This document shows positions 1-11,868 of a stretch of 64,000 bases of DNA, piece by piece. Source of the DNA: Aralia elata (taxonomy: Eukaryota > Streptophyta > Magnoliopsida > Apiales > Araliaceae); NCBI GenBank assembly GCA_034770075.1, contig CM068388.1, positions 17,231,206 to 17,295,205 on the forward strand, read 5' to 3'. How positions within the stretch are numbered: the first letter of the stretch is position 1; each line of letters starts with the position of its first letter. Made by a program: the position numbers and the translations under genes. The notes beneath the pieces were generated by a model. The model was not told the DNA's origin, made no database searches, and saw only the letters and a program-made list of their open reading frames with translations.

Positions 1-359
1 ATGATCAGTAATGCATCCCAAACTTCTTTTGTTGTTTTGCAGTTAACAACATTTTCAAACAGCTCATCCTCTAGAGCCATGAATAAAATGTTTTTAGCTT
101 TCTTATCCAGCTGGATTGTTTTCTTCTCTGCATCCGTCCAATCTTTTCTTAGTTTGATTGAGACACTGTATGGATCTTCAGTGGTTGGCGTCAGTTTAGT
201 TGGAACATAGGGCCCATTGATTACAGCATCAAATAGATCTTCATCGATTGCATCCATGTATGCCTGCATACGAACTTTCCAGTTAGCAAACTTTTCTTTA
301 TTGCAAGGAGGTGGTTTATTTCCAACACCTAGCTCAGAACCATTTCTGGTTTGTGCCAT
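1..359 (-). CDS. Ty1/copia gag, N-terminal part (runs off left edge)
   Basis: On the minus strand an open frame starts at the ATG complementary to 357-359 and stays open to the window edge (119 codons). It begins MAQTRNGSELGVGNKPPP and contains NWKVRMQAYMDAID and, near the edge, TKEVWDALL, the usual layout of a copia-type gag (UBN2/Retrotran_gag_2 family), which forms the RNA-packaging shell of the retrotransposon particle. The start lies about 40 nt downstream of a primer-binding site and an LTR, as expected for the 5' end of a retrotransposon. No stop or frameshift is visible in this part. The 1.6-kb LTR would suit a Sirevirus-like lineage, but that is only an inference. The rest of the element is outside the window. 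Confidence 0.8.
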   Translation of the reverse strand, partial: MAQTRNGSELGVGNKPPPCNKEKFANWKVRMQAYMDAIDEDLFDAVINGPYVPTKLTPTTEDPYSVSIKLRKDWTDAEKKTIQLDKKAKNILFMALEDELFENVVNCKTTKEVWDALLI

Positions 360-399
360 TAATCTACTCAAGCGTGTTAAGCTTTAATAGTGAGAACCT

Positions 400-411
400 G
401 CTTTGATACCA
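400..411 (-). promoter_or_regulatory. Primer-binding site of the left copia element
   Basis: The minus strand reads TGGTATCAAAGC two bases after the LTR end. It differs by one base from TGGTATCAGAGC, the usual site for initiator-Met tRNA, which primes minus-strand DNA synthesis. Confidence 0.75.
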
Positions 412-749
412 ATTGTTAGTTTCCGGAGGCACAAAAGATATCTAGAAGGGGAGGCGGGGGTTGAATAGATTCTTTAAAAAGTTTTTCCTTATTTTAAAGA
501 GAGTGACTTATCAGATTAATTAACAATTAATTAAGCACAACGGAATTAATGATTGATTAAACCCTCCTTGAAAGATAGACAAAAGATAGCAGAAATGATA
601 AAGCATTGATGTAGCAGTTATAACAGTTATGGAGCAGAATGTAAAGAACACAAGACTTTTAAGTGGTTCAGAGTACTCACGACTCCTACTCCACTGTTCT
701 ACTCCTCGAGTAGCAAATCCACTAAGGATATCGTTAAAACTTGAATCAC

Positions 750-950
750 TGAGATTCCTTCAAGACTCGCAGCCTTAGAACTCCTAGTACACTAAGTACT
801 CTTCAAGACCAACAGCTTTGGAACTCTAGTTCACTAAGAACTCTTCAAGCCCAGCAGACTTGGAACACTACAAACTAAGACCTTCCGTCTTAGAATTACC
901 AGTACACTTAGTACTCTTCAAGACCAGCAGCCTTGGAACTGTTACACTTC
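750..950. repeat. Degenerate about 50-bp tandem repeat inside the LTR
   Basis: Phrases of the type AGCCTTGGAACTCCTAGTAC followed by ACTAAGTACTCTTCAAGAC recur about four times with substitutions and small indels. It is distinct from the 21-bp repeat in the same LTR. Confidence 0.6.
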
Positions 951-1612
951 AATAAGAGAGTGTGTTGTGCTACTAAGTTACCTTAAGCATGAGTTTTGAT
1001 GAACTTAGTAGCAAAACAAGATGTTTTCCTTTTGGTGGTAGAGTGAGGCTCTGACAGGTGTAGATTTTATCGTTTGTACTTGCTTAAATGTAATCTTCAA
1101 TCTGTTTGCCATATATAGATCCTCTGAATCCTTCCGTTGTGATGAGACTGTTGAATCTGATATTCCCGTTTGAGATCTATTACTGAACTTTAGAAATAGT
1201 TTATTTCTTGTTGTGCTGTGTAGTGGGGTGAGTCAGCATCCATTAACTTGCTCCAAGATAATGTTCTGACTTTCTACAGATCATAGCTATTTGTTCCCCG
1301 ATGTCACGAATTTCTTCATTCAGATCAATTTAAGTATTCAGTAACTATCTTGGGCAGATTACCCATCAGACATGGATATTGTAATCCATTATGGGCATCA
1401 TAGAAGTATTCTATTCAGTTCTTGATCCTTTCGTCAGATGAGGTTCGTAGAGTGCTTGACTGATACTGCGTCATGACTCTACGTTCTTGCTAGTCATAGT
1501 GTCATCAAAGGGATCGTTGAGTTACTGTCTAATCTGCTCTATGGTCTTTTATAAGACTTGATGCCTGTCTTATGATCTGCTTCAGTTGTGTTGACTTTAT
1601 CTTGAAAGCTCG

Positions 1613-1855
1613 GGTAGAGAGGATTCTACGATGTCGGGAGAGGATTCTGCGATCTGCCGAGAGGACTCTACGCTCTGCCGAGAGGACTCTATGCTCTGTC
1701 GAGAGAGGTCTCTACGATCTGCCGAGAGGACTCTACGATCTTTCGAGAGAACTCTGCGCTCTGCCGAGAGGACTCTACGCTCTGCCGAGAGAGGACTCTA
1801 CGATCTGTCGAGAGACCTCTACGATCTGTCGAGAGAGGACTCTATGCTGCCATAG
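1613..1855. repeat. 21-bp minisatellite in LTR (left copy)
   Basis: Consecutive units of the form CTCTGCCGAGAGGACTCTACG, about eleven in number, mostly 21 bp with a few 23-bp variants carrying an extra GA. Since 21 is a multiple of three, several frames stay open. The same repeat in opposite orientation lies at 63411-63746. Confidence 0.85.
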
Positions 1856-2050
1856 CTGACTATTTCTTTGATCATTCTCTGGTTGTTCTACGATCAGCTA
1901 TTGTGGCACTTTAAGATCAACCAAACAACCTTGATCTTTTATATCTAAGTCCTTGTATATCATATCAACTTTAAGGACTTTACACTTCAACTACTCAAGC
2001 ATAAATACATTAATATCACAACATCAAATTTAACCATGTGATTCCTAAGA

Positions 2051-3607
2051 GATATTTGTTCAAATTTTGTTATAAATAAAGGGATTTGTTATGAAGAGTT
2101 TGTTGTAAGTTTGACTTTTTTTCCAGAGGACCCTCAATAATTTACAAATTTTGCAAACCTTCAAAATAGGTGGGACCCACAATAATTTAAAACCTCCGCA
2201 AACTTTTCTTTCAACATGGCTAGGACCACCCACAATAATACAAAATTCCTACAAACCTTCAAAATGGGTGAGACCCGTAATTAATTCTTTTAACCTTTTC
2301 TTTCCTTAAAATACTGATGGGTTGGAAACCCGTGACTAACTGTCTCCCAATCTTGCCTATAAAAGGAAGGCACCTTCAAAAGAAAAACACACCATCACAA
2401 TATCAGAAATACAAAATTCTTCTTCTATAATATTATGAGTATTTCTTTTGAGTATAAGGATACTTTGAGTGTAGCTAATAGTGCAAGATTTTCTCAAGAT
2501 AATCTCCTTTATACCAGCCAGATCTAGTCTCCTACTAAGGTAAATGATATTATTATTTTTCATACTCGTAAGGGATATCATTTTCTTTCATACTCCTCCA
2601 TTTATGGTAAGAAATTATAATTCATTTCCATAACCTTATTTTTAAATGATGAAAATTTCTGAAATTAGTAAAATATCCTTAATAGTTTGTGCTTCATCTA
2701 CTATCTTTTCACCTGAATCTTTCTATTATGTTTTACACGTTATAGTTAAATTGTGAACCTTATTTATTCTATTCTTGAACTCTAATCGAATTTCTGGATA
2801 TCATATTGACAATTTGGACATTCTTGGACTCTAAATAAATTAAAATTACAAATATCTAATGTTTATTTTTGATCTTATTGTTCTTATTATTTCTATTCAT
2901 CCTTTAAATCATTGTCATAATTCTTAGACTTAAATTGTGGTGAAAGTTCTCTTTGGCCCGTAATGAAAAGATGAACTGGTGATTGGCATGATTATGACCA
3001 AGAACTGTGTATTGGTATATTCATGACCTTTGGTGTTACAGGCAAAGGCTTGTGGTGAAAGTTCTCTTTGGCCAGTAGTACAAAGATGGACTGGTGTTTG
3101 GCATGATCATGGTCATTGGTGTTGTAAATGAATATCTTTGCCCCTTAGTGCAAAGATGACATGTTGATTTGGATGATCATAAACAGGAACTGTTGATTGG
3201 TGTTACAGAGATAAAATAATGATGGTGAATTTTTCAAGTAGGAGAAGATAGTAGACATTATGTTCTATTTGACTCTTCTAATTAATAAATTGTTTGTTCC
3301 GCTGCAGTTATCGTTGAAAATTTATTCTCGTTAAATCTTTGATTTATTATTGTTGAAGGCTAAGGACAAGTTATTCTTCATTATCTTAGTTATGGTATTC
3401 TTTACTAGGCTATTTGAGCTCACATTTTTTATTTTTGTTCCATTATTCTTCTTAGAAAATGAGAGTGTAGTTGGGACAAGCCGGGGAATGGAATGATGGT
3501 CCGAGACTGTAGAAATATCTCAGTACAATATAAAATAGTGTGACAATAATTGTATTGAGAACTTAAGTTGGGTGTAAATATTGTTGTACTAGATACGGTA
3601 CAATATT
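2051..3607 (+). repeat. Dispersed LTR-like repeat F, copy 1 (truncated)
   Basis: Non-coding and about as long as F copy 2 (4311-6003), which it matches in order: a TATA-like CCTATAAAAGG near 2357, a leader ending CTACTAAG/GTAA that resembles a splice donor (about 2540), internal repeats containing TTCTCTTTGGCC (2940-3200), then a 3' block with GTGTGACAATAATTGTATTG. Three degenerate units of about 53 bp containing GGACCCACAATAATTTA lie at 2125-2285. The left side abuts the copia LTR, and the 3' end is cut by a sequence starting TGTAAGACCCCGA at 3608. No protein-coding potential is seen. Confidence 0.6.
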
Positions 3608-4310
3608 TGTAAGACCCCGACTTTTATGAAATAAAATTTTATTTTTATTTACGATTATTATTCTAAACAGTAAATTGTTAAATTGATAAAGTGATAAGTT
3701 AAGGGTGAAATGTGCAGTTTTTAAAAAGTATGTCGGGGAATATTCTTTCTGTCGGGGAATATTATATTTAGTAAAGTACGATGGCGTCATAATAACAAAT
3801 TATTGGTGGGCCTCATAACACTAATTTTCAGATACTGAAAATAACAGAAATAACTTTTTATAACAGAATTGTCAACGGTACTATCTCCTGCTACTATTGA
3901 AATACCTGGTAATAAAAGAACAGTAGTACGCGGTATTCTACAGTAGCACACGGTATTGAACAATGTCTTATATTATTGATTTAATAATTGCTACAGTAGC
4001 AACTGTATAATATTTCATATTATTGCTCAATAATTGTTACAATAACATCTGCACAGTATTTTATTAAATCAATAATTATCACGACACAGTAACTTATATT
4101 ATTTGATATGATATTATTAGACCAGTTAGCATTATTGACAATGTCTAGAAGTTCTGTAGAGGAAAAGGGTTATTTAATTGCGCGTCGTTTATACAGAAGA
4201 CCCCCTCTTTCCTGGGAATGATCTGGTTGTCAATGTTGTTCGTCCATAATACTTGTGAATAATTATTGAAAGATTGAAAATGTGTTGATTAAGGATAAAT
4301 AATCTGTGAT
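3608..4310. other. Non-coding AT-rich interval between F copies
   Basis: It starts TGTAAGACCCCGA, which looks like the 5' terminus of a plant LTR, but I could not place its other end. The 3880-4110 part has short inverted segments around TTATTGATTTAATAATTG and its near-complement. No gene is visible. Confidence 0.4.
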
Positions 4311-6003
4311 AGATATTTGTTCAATTTGTAATATAAATAGAGAAGTTTAGCATGAGGCGTTTGTTGTAAGTTTGGCTTATTATTTCATGGACCCACCACT
4401 TGCCAATTTGTCAAACCGTCAGCAGAAGTTTTCTTCAGTATTGGTTTTATTATTATTATAATATTAATAAAACAGAAAACTTTTTACATAAAACAGAAAA
4501 TTTTTATATTATATATAAAGTTATTTGTTTTATTCGAATATAATTAGAATATATTATATTATATATAAAGTTATTTGTTTTATTAGAATATTTTATTGAA
4601 TAATAAAAATCAGACGAACGAATTCGGCATCGGTGTGCTAAGCCGATGCAATTGTCAAACATGACGTGCTAAGCATTTTCCTATAAATAGGTTGCTCAGT
4701 TGAGCAATGAAACACACACCAGAAACACAAAATTCTTCTTCTATAATATCGTGAGTATTTCTTAAAGTATAGGGATACTTTGAGTGTTGTTATTAGTGCA
4801 AGAATTTCTCGAGTAAATCTCCGATTTAACAGTCAAATCCAGTCTCCTACTAAGGTAAGGGATATCATTTTCTTTCATACTCTTCAATTTATGGTAACAT
4901 GTTATTATTCGTTTTCACAATCTGATCATTAAATGATGAAAATTCTTGAAATTAATAAAATATCCTTAATAGTTTGTGCTTCATCTAATATATTTCACAT
5001 GAATCTTCCTATTAAGTTTTAATCGTGATATTTAATATATAAACTTTATATTTTCTTGAATATTATATTCTATCAAGAATTCTAATCGATTTTCTGGATA
5101 TCATGTTGACAATTTGGACTCTAAATAATGTTTATACTATATTCATTTATGTTGATTATTTCTGTCTATTTATCATATTATTGATTTATACTAATTATCA
5201 AGATTGAGTTGTTGAGAATGTCTTTGGCTGGATAGCAAAGACACGTAGTGAAAGTTCTCTTTGGCCGGTTTGCAAAGAGTAACTGGTGTTTGGCATGATT
5301 ATGACCAAGAACTGTGATTGGTATAATCATGACCTTTGGTGTTACAAACAAAGGTTTGTAGTGAAAGTTCTCTTTGGTTCGAGTGCAAAAGAGGAACGGT
5401 TGAATGGAATCATTATGAACTATTGATTGGTGTCACAGTGATAAAATTGTTTGTGGTAAATTTTTAGTTAAAGAAGATAGTGGACATTATGAATTATTTA
5501 ACTCTTCTAATGGATTGCTCATCATGTTGCAATTATTATTAAAAATTTATACCATCTACCATATGTTCTAAAGCTATGATTTATCACTGTGAAAGACTAA
5601 CGATAACTTGTTCTTCGTTGTCTTAGTTATAATATTCTTTACTTGGCTATTTGTACTCACCTTTTTTCATTTTTGTTCCATTGTTCTTCTCAAGAAATAA
5701 AAGTGTAGCTGAGTCTAGCGGGAAAAACAGGGGAATGGAGTGATGGTCCGAGTTTGTAGCTGTAATAATCCTCAGTATATGTAAAACAGTGTGACAATAA
5801 TTGTATTGAGGACTTAATTTGAGTCTAAATACTGTCATACCATATATGACACAATAATTGTACTGAGAACTTAAAGTGTATGTGTTGTCATATTTTGCAC
5901 GACAGTTTAATAATTGTAAATAAGAAAATTTGTATTTGAATTTTGTAGTATCTATTTTGGCGAATCAAAACTGGTTGTGTGGACCTATTTTGGAGGCGTC
6001 ACA
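4311..6003 (+). repeat. Dispersed LTR-like repeat F, copy 2
   Basis: This is the most complete F copy on this side. It has a TATA-like CCTATAAATAGG near 4680, a leader that ends at a donor-like CTACTAAG/GTAAGG near 4853, an intron-like stretch with repeated TTCTCTTTGGC...GGCATGATTATGACC blocks (5210-5435), and a terminus GGAGGCGTCACA at 6003. A direct duplication of about 50 bp containing TATATAAAGTTATTTGTTTT lies at 4505-4600. The copy at 58352 is the reverse complement of this family and starts TGTGACGCCCGC. The family looks like a large LTR without coding capacity; its parent element is not identified. Confidence 0.6.
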
Positions 6004-6897
6004 ATATTTTTTATTTTTTCAAATTTATCCCCTTAATATTAACTAAGAATTTAATAATAGAGTGTGATGTTATAAATAATAGTAAATTATACTTTGTTCA
6101 TAACACTGTATTTGTGAGTTGTAAAACATACGAAAAAGGAAAAAAATAGATAAAAACTTAAGTTTCATGTCCATTTCTCTTTGTTTACGAGTTTTTTCAG
6201 AATGGAAAATAAAAAATAAAAATAAAAAATAAACATAAAAGTTTGCCACTTTTCTTTCCTAGGTTTTCCATTCTAAATTTTACGTATTTGGACAATTTTT
6301 TTTAGTGAAAATTGGAATAAAATGCAAAAGCGCTCACTGTACATAAAAGTAGAGAAGTTGTATTAAGATCAAGTTTGTGAGATGGAAATGCAAGTCATCT
6401 CATAATAGTGGTAACTGTAGACAACGTTGAAAAGAGAGAAAAAGAAGGAAGCAATTGTGAGAAGTTAGAGAAAAAGAAGAAGAAGTGAGAGTTCATCCAT
6501 TTATTGAATTGAAATTAAAAGGAAAAATAAAATTTATAGTATTTTGACCTTAACCATTGTACTACCTGATTATGTGATCGGATAACTTTAACTCCCTTTT
6601 GAGGAGTTTTTGGCAATTTACAATTATTACAAAACTTCAAATTGGAGTAACACAAAAGTAATTGTACGTTAAAAAAGCCTCCGACTTTATAATATAGATA
6701 CTCTTAAGTCTAAAATTTATGAGAGTCTCATTTGTTAATTTCTTTGATTCCACAGAAAAAAAGTCTCTTTTTATTGATAGTAATGTAAAATACCACAATA
6801 CCCTCACATTTGTTATCAAAATTTTATTACATGTCACTACTCATTTGTCATGAGTACCTCTTCTTATCGTACACTCTTTTGTCCCATATTCAAAATT
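6004..6897. repeat. Block X, duplicated on the right of the array (X')
   Basis: It aligns in the same orientation with 53872-55890, for example GAGTGTGATGTTATAAATAA and TTTATTTCTTTG-type stretches, with substitutions throughout. Two insertions found in X' are absent here, so X gives their empty sites. Its end (6855-6897, from ATGAGTACCTCTTCTTAT) resembles the far upstream region of the peptide genes. No gene is visible. Confidence 0.7.
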
Positions 6898-7502
6898 TCT
6901 TGGTATTTCTTGGTGTTTATTTGGCAAGCAAGGCAAAGTTGGTTGTCTAAGGCATCACAGTTAGCTTAGGAATTTATAAGGCCATGACATTTGATATCAG
7001 AGCTAGGCTTACGAAGGGCGTTCGTAGTAACTTAACACCATGTTGAACATGGCCGAGTAGCAACGTCGTGATGAGAGGATCAACCCTCACAAGGAGAAAA
7101 AGGGGCAAAGTCACGTGATATGCTATGACTAGTCTAGAAGCACGTGTGACAAGGTTCGAAGTTGCGATGGCAGATGTCAAGGAGCGACTGGACAAGCTAG
7201 AGTAAGGCATGGAGGAGTCCATTAAGTTAGTTGATGACAAGCTTAAGAAGCACCACGATCAAATACTCAAGGCCAATATTACCGCTGCTAGCAACAATTG
7301 GATGTGCAAGAACATGTCCTTCTAAATTAAGATCTTGGAGGCGTTGACAAACATTCAAGGAAATGTGAATGTCATGAAGGCTATATACCATGGAAGAGAC
7401 TAAGGCGGATTAAGCTCTTTGCAAGTGTGTTGTGGCGAATGGGGTTGTTGACACAACACACCATCAGGTCAGGAAAACTCTAAGGGTCAAAGACGTGCCT
7501 AA
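6898..7502 (+). pseudogene. Ty3/gypsy gag 5' fragment (element H), dead
   Basis: A primer-binding-like TGATATCAGAGC sits at 6992-7003, next to a possible LTR end at 6989. After it, translation around 7125-7385 gives a helical gag N-terminus with recognisable pieces SLEARVTRFEVAMADVKERL, MEESIKLVDDKLKKHHDQ and ANITAASNNWMCKNMSF, interrupted by in-frame stops. The frame is cut at 7502 by insertion G. It continues after G at 13904 with PKSLEYDGRRDANVIDNFLW, and the duplicated CCTAA on both sides shows that this was one gag gene before the insertion. Plainly non-functional. The upstream LTR is truncated. Confidence 0.7.
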
Positions 7503-8815
7503 TGTGACGTCCCCAAATCCGATTACCTTAACCTCAGGTATGGTGCCCCACGATACTACTCATTTAATATAATTTTTAATGATATTATTACAATACATCT
7601 CAGTCTAATCCCAGGTTTTCTAACCTTTAATAGTACAAAACATTCTTAACTCATAATAATACATGAACTATTTCATTCATAACATTAACTACTAAATACA
7701 TTAAATAATTCTATTATTTAAGCATTCCTTCTTCCTCTGTCGTTATCGAAACCTCCAGATTCCTTGGCTTTGCTGAAAATGTTTATTTAGAGCAAAGGTG
7801 AGCAACTACATTGCCTAACAAGTTTAACAGTTATCACATAACACGTAATTCATATTTCAACATGCTTCGCATTTTATACATGCTTCATAACTGATACGTG
7901 CTTCATATATAATACTCATGCTTCGCATTTCTCAATTCACATAGAACAATTAACTTAAATCATTAACTGAATATTAATAGTTATTAACACATTATTGTAC
8001 CGAATGCACATTAAAACATGTTCATAAGCATTTCACATAATACATAAATTTGCACATAACACATAACAATAAGTTCTGAAAAACTTGTCTCGTTCGTAGT
8101 TCATTATCTACCTCATTCATATCCATAATTTCTTCATTCAACAAATAACCTACATCATAATAATTTAATATAATAATAATCATCATTTAAGCATATTAAC
8201 AATAATTTATATATTAATATTATGATTAAATAATATTAATATATTTAATAATTTATTCTTGTTAATAATATACGTATAGTGTATGTTGTCTCATCCGGAA
8301 CTAATCCATTTTTCAAAATGATTAAATGTTATTGTCACTTGCATTCCCTTATCAAACATGTAGCCTTCATTATGTCCTAAAATTATAGACAACTTACATA
8401 CTAGTTATGACTATGAATCAACAGTTACTGTTTTATTTTCTCTTACCATTCGTTTTTGTGAAGTCATGTTTTACTGAATGAGAACATTATTTTACACAGG
8501 ATACACCTTTAATATTGGAGATAGTATTTTTGAAGTATGAAGAATTGTACAACACTAATGTGACTTTTCAATTTTTCTTAATCAACCATATTCGGTACAT
8601 ACACAAACATAGAAGAACCGAATGAGATACACAGATCACAAGGGAATCTATGCCACATGGTGTATAAGCACCAAAAGCACTATCTGTTTATTGTGCCCAA
8701 ATGTCATACGCCACAGGTCGACAATACCAAGTCAGTAGATTAAAACCCATATATAAAAGGTTATATTATATTACACATATAAAGGTTACCTTGCCCACAA
8801 CCAGAAGCGAATTTT

Positions 8816-9180
8816 CACTACAAGAAAATGGCCTACAATGAAAGAAAAATCCTTCACAAGAAATAGTATATCACTCACAAGAGATTTATTGTGAAGAAAA
8901 CTTTCCTTCGCGCAATTCCTTGCATTAGAGCTCCTCGCTAAAAGTATCATTCGCTAAGTTAGTGACTAAATATTTTTTTGTGAAGAATATGTTCTTCACA
9001 AATTATATATTGTAAAAGATTATTTTTGTTGGTGAGGAGATGATTTCCTCACAATTATTTGAAATAACTAGTAAAAATGTCTTGCTTCATAAATAACAAT
9101 TTGTGAAGAACATATTTACTTTAGAAATGTTAGATTTCCTTTACTAATTACATATTGTGATTTTTTTTAATTTACCGAGA
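8816..9180 (+). mobile_element. CACTA-type transposon end (partial)
   Basis: CACTACAAGAAAA at 8816 is the typical terminus of plant CACTA elements. Over the next about 350 bases the short motif TTGTGAAGAA and its complement TTCTTCACAA recur, as in CACTA subterminal regions. I found no matching inverted end downstream, so the element is truncated and its right boundary here is arbitrary. Confidence 0.5.
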
Positions 9181-10864
9181 AAAAATTTCTTCGAAAATGC
9201 TACTATTAAATAATCAAATTAAAAATATTTTTCAAATTATTTATTAATTTGTAATCAACATCAAATAAAACATTAGATTATATAAATAACCAATTGTATA
9301 ATCCGCAACTAAATATGTAATAATCAAGTAACAAAATGTACAGGGCTTGTAATCAAAACAAATGTAGGTGTCCCGAAGGCCATAGTACCTAAAATATTTA
9401 TTCATTAATACAAGTAAAGAGGTAAGAAAAACAAGCTATAAAAACTTTGTAGCTTTGTCATGTTAAGTCCTCTCTTCATTGTCATAATATTTCTTCAATG
9501 CAAGGTTGGTCTTGTAAAGTTCAGCTTGCTAAAAAAAACACCAAAACTTAACTTTAAATATTTGAATGAAAAGAATATGACAAAAGATTAAACTGACAAA
9601 CAAATTAAGAAGCGGTTTCATAAGTAAAAGTTATAGTTTCACAAGATCTCTGTCTCACATGAATAGTAAATGTGCTCCACTTATGTGAAGAAACTTGTGA
9701 AGATATAAAATTTTACTTGTGCGTGCAAATATCAATGCCCTAATTAAATGAGAAACATTATTAAAATGATAAAAGATAAGAGCTGAACACCTATGTATAT
9801 ATATTTATAACCAGATACACAAATAAATATGCAACAAAATATAATTATAAGTTATCACTATGCCCTTTAGGAAGCTTGGTACCTATGTATATATATATTT
9901 TTTTGCTCCCTCCAATTAAATTTAACTCTTTTATTAATCTGCTCCCTTGAATTTATTACTTCCATCTCTGCCCCTATCCCTATATCTATAAATAAAAAAA
10001 ATAAAAAATAAAAAAACAAGTTCAGCAGGGGCAGCTGCCTTTGCTGACCCCTGAATAGATCCGCCCCTGCCCACAACATTAGCTAATTCACAAGTTTTAA
10101 CATAACAACCTCTTAGAGGCAAAATTTTAAACACATTGAAGGCGTACTTTAAAATCCCAGATTTCATAAGCATTTGGATGGAGCTTAACCAAAAATTTCA
10201 TCCTTATTACTCCAATTAGCAAAATATATAACCTCCCATCACATCAATTCACAACCCAAACACAGTAGCTACATCATCTTTCACATAAATTATCATTCAT
10301 TTCCTATGAACATAGCATAAATACATGACTTACCTTTTTAATTGCTAATCTTATTTGAATTCTTGTTGAAATTTTTGCTATAAGTTTGAAGTGGGCTGAA
10401 TTCAATCTCCTATTGCCGAAAATAAGCTTTACTTCCTTCCCAATTTAACTTGCATCTTCAATTCCCTTGCTAGTTCCAACCGAGACCAAGAGAAATTGAT
10501 GAAGGGTTGACAGTATAGAAGTTTAGTAGTTTAGAGAGAATCAAGGTGTGGAACAAATGGAGAGCATGGAGAGGACATAGAACGGATGAAAAAGAATGAG
10601 GGCTGGAGATGGTTTTAAGTGTTTTACTCTCCCTGGCTTTCCTTACTAGTTAATGGCTTTGCTTAGTCATGTTAATATTAAGCTAATGAAAGCCACCTCC
10701 TGCTTGAATTAAGATGACTAATCCTTAACACTTTATGTTATACTCAGCATGCTCATGCTCTAACTTCCGGTATATATGTATAATACATACATATTTCTTC
10801 ACATAATATATATAATACATGTATTACTTATACACTAAACCTTTTCATTACATATACATATATA
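9181..10864. other. Non-coding interval inside G
   Basis: AT-rich sequence without a credible gene. On the minus strand CAGGGGCGGATC starts at 10069, followed by a self-complementary GCAGCTGCC-containing stretch. This resembles one end of a hAT-type MITE, but the partner end was not found. Confidence 0.4.
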
Positions 10865-11033
10865 GAGCCCGGATCAGGAGTAGACAGGTCTGCTAGCAGA
10901 CCGGTCTTTTAGCGACGGTTTTCCGTCGGCTATTGTATAGGCGACGGTTTATTTTATAAAAAAACCGTCGTCTATTGTATAGGCGACGAAAAAACCGTCG
11001 CTAAAGATCGGTCTACTCCTGATTCGGCGCGCT
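10865..11033. mobile_element. Palindromic MITE (about 169 bp)
   Basis: Terminal inverted repeats run GAGCCCGGATCAGGAGTAGAC on the left and AGCGCGCCGAATCAGGAGTAGAC read from the right. The interior is also self-complementary, with GCGACGGTTTT and AAAACCGTCGC arms, so the whole element can fold into one hairpin. The flanks are TA-rich and the TSD is unclear (2-3 bp), so the superfamily is left open. Confidence 0.7.
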
Positions 11034-11443
11034 TATTACCGTCACAAGACTTTGGTTGGCTAAGGAGAAAAGTACTCCAGAGAGAGTATCTTTTTAAATG
11101 ATTAATATTATTCCATTAATAGTTAATGAAGCTTTATAATTAAATTTCTTACTTTCTTCCATAAATTGTAGGGCTTCCCGTCCTACAAACACAACTCACA
11201 CACATATCTCCATATAATATTCCTGTGAACTGACCCTATCAAATTCAATATTAAGAACCAATAACAAATGAGTTCCATTTAGTCAGTGCAACACTCACGA
11301 GGACACAACTAGAAAATAGTAATTCAGTTTAGGGGCCACGTCTAGATACATAGAGTTGCATAAACCATTATACATGTGTACAGTGCTGGTTCCATTATTA
11401 TGTCCTTTTGATATGAACCAAACAAAAAAATATAAAGGACAAT
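11034..11443. other. Non-coding interval before the tandem array
   Basis: Part of insertion G upstream of the duplicated region. The units diverge from it at 11444, which marks the left breakpoint of the tandem duplication. No gene is visible. Confidence 0.5.
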
Positions 11444-11868
11444 AATATTTGTTATTGTCGTCTTTTTATAAAAAAAAAAAAAGATTCAATCAGTTTATAA
11501 TTCTTATCTGAATTATTGGGTGTTTAAGTCTCTCTCTCTTCCATGTAGAAGGTTGAAGAAATTCAGGAGTATTCCCCTTAACGAGGACTTATACTGCACT
11601 TAATTAAAGCTGCGAGGTGGGGCAGTTCATAAAGAAAATTTTCATGCTTTCCATCCGAATGCCAGTGTTAGATTTACTGATAAAGGACATAGACCCCATT
11701 ATTGAATAATAACAATTCATTAGCTCTGAACATAATTATACTATATAATTATTCTATTTTGTCTTTTCTTATTTTCTTATTGCCCACACACGATTTGTAT
11801 GTCATCTTTAATTGGTTGGACAATGAAGCAAACTCACGGGGTGCAACTAGTTTCATGTTGGGTGTTGG

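Larger units (their letters stand above)
414..2050 (-). repeat. 5' LTR of the left copia element (about 1.64 kb)
   Basis: On the minus strand it ends CTAACA next to the primer-binding site. Its outer end is placed at about 2050 by alignment with the LTR at 63026-64000: the block complementary to 2010-2050 matches the first about 45 bases of that LTR, and the stretch around 1440-1560 matches its 63900-64000 part. The outer terminus has lost the canonical TG. It contains two minisatellites (750-950 and 1613-1855). Several apparent reading frames across 1572-1859 are products of the 21-bp period and do not look like genes. Confidence 0.75.

Noticed and set aside
1572..1859. Open frames of 74-95 codons with Arg/Ser/Leu-rich repeats, and similar frames at 63286-63762
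   Set aside because: They arise from the 21-bp minisatellite, whose period is a multiple of three; several frames on both strands stay open at once and none has a domain.
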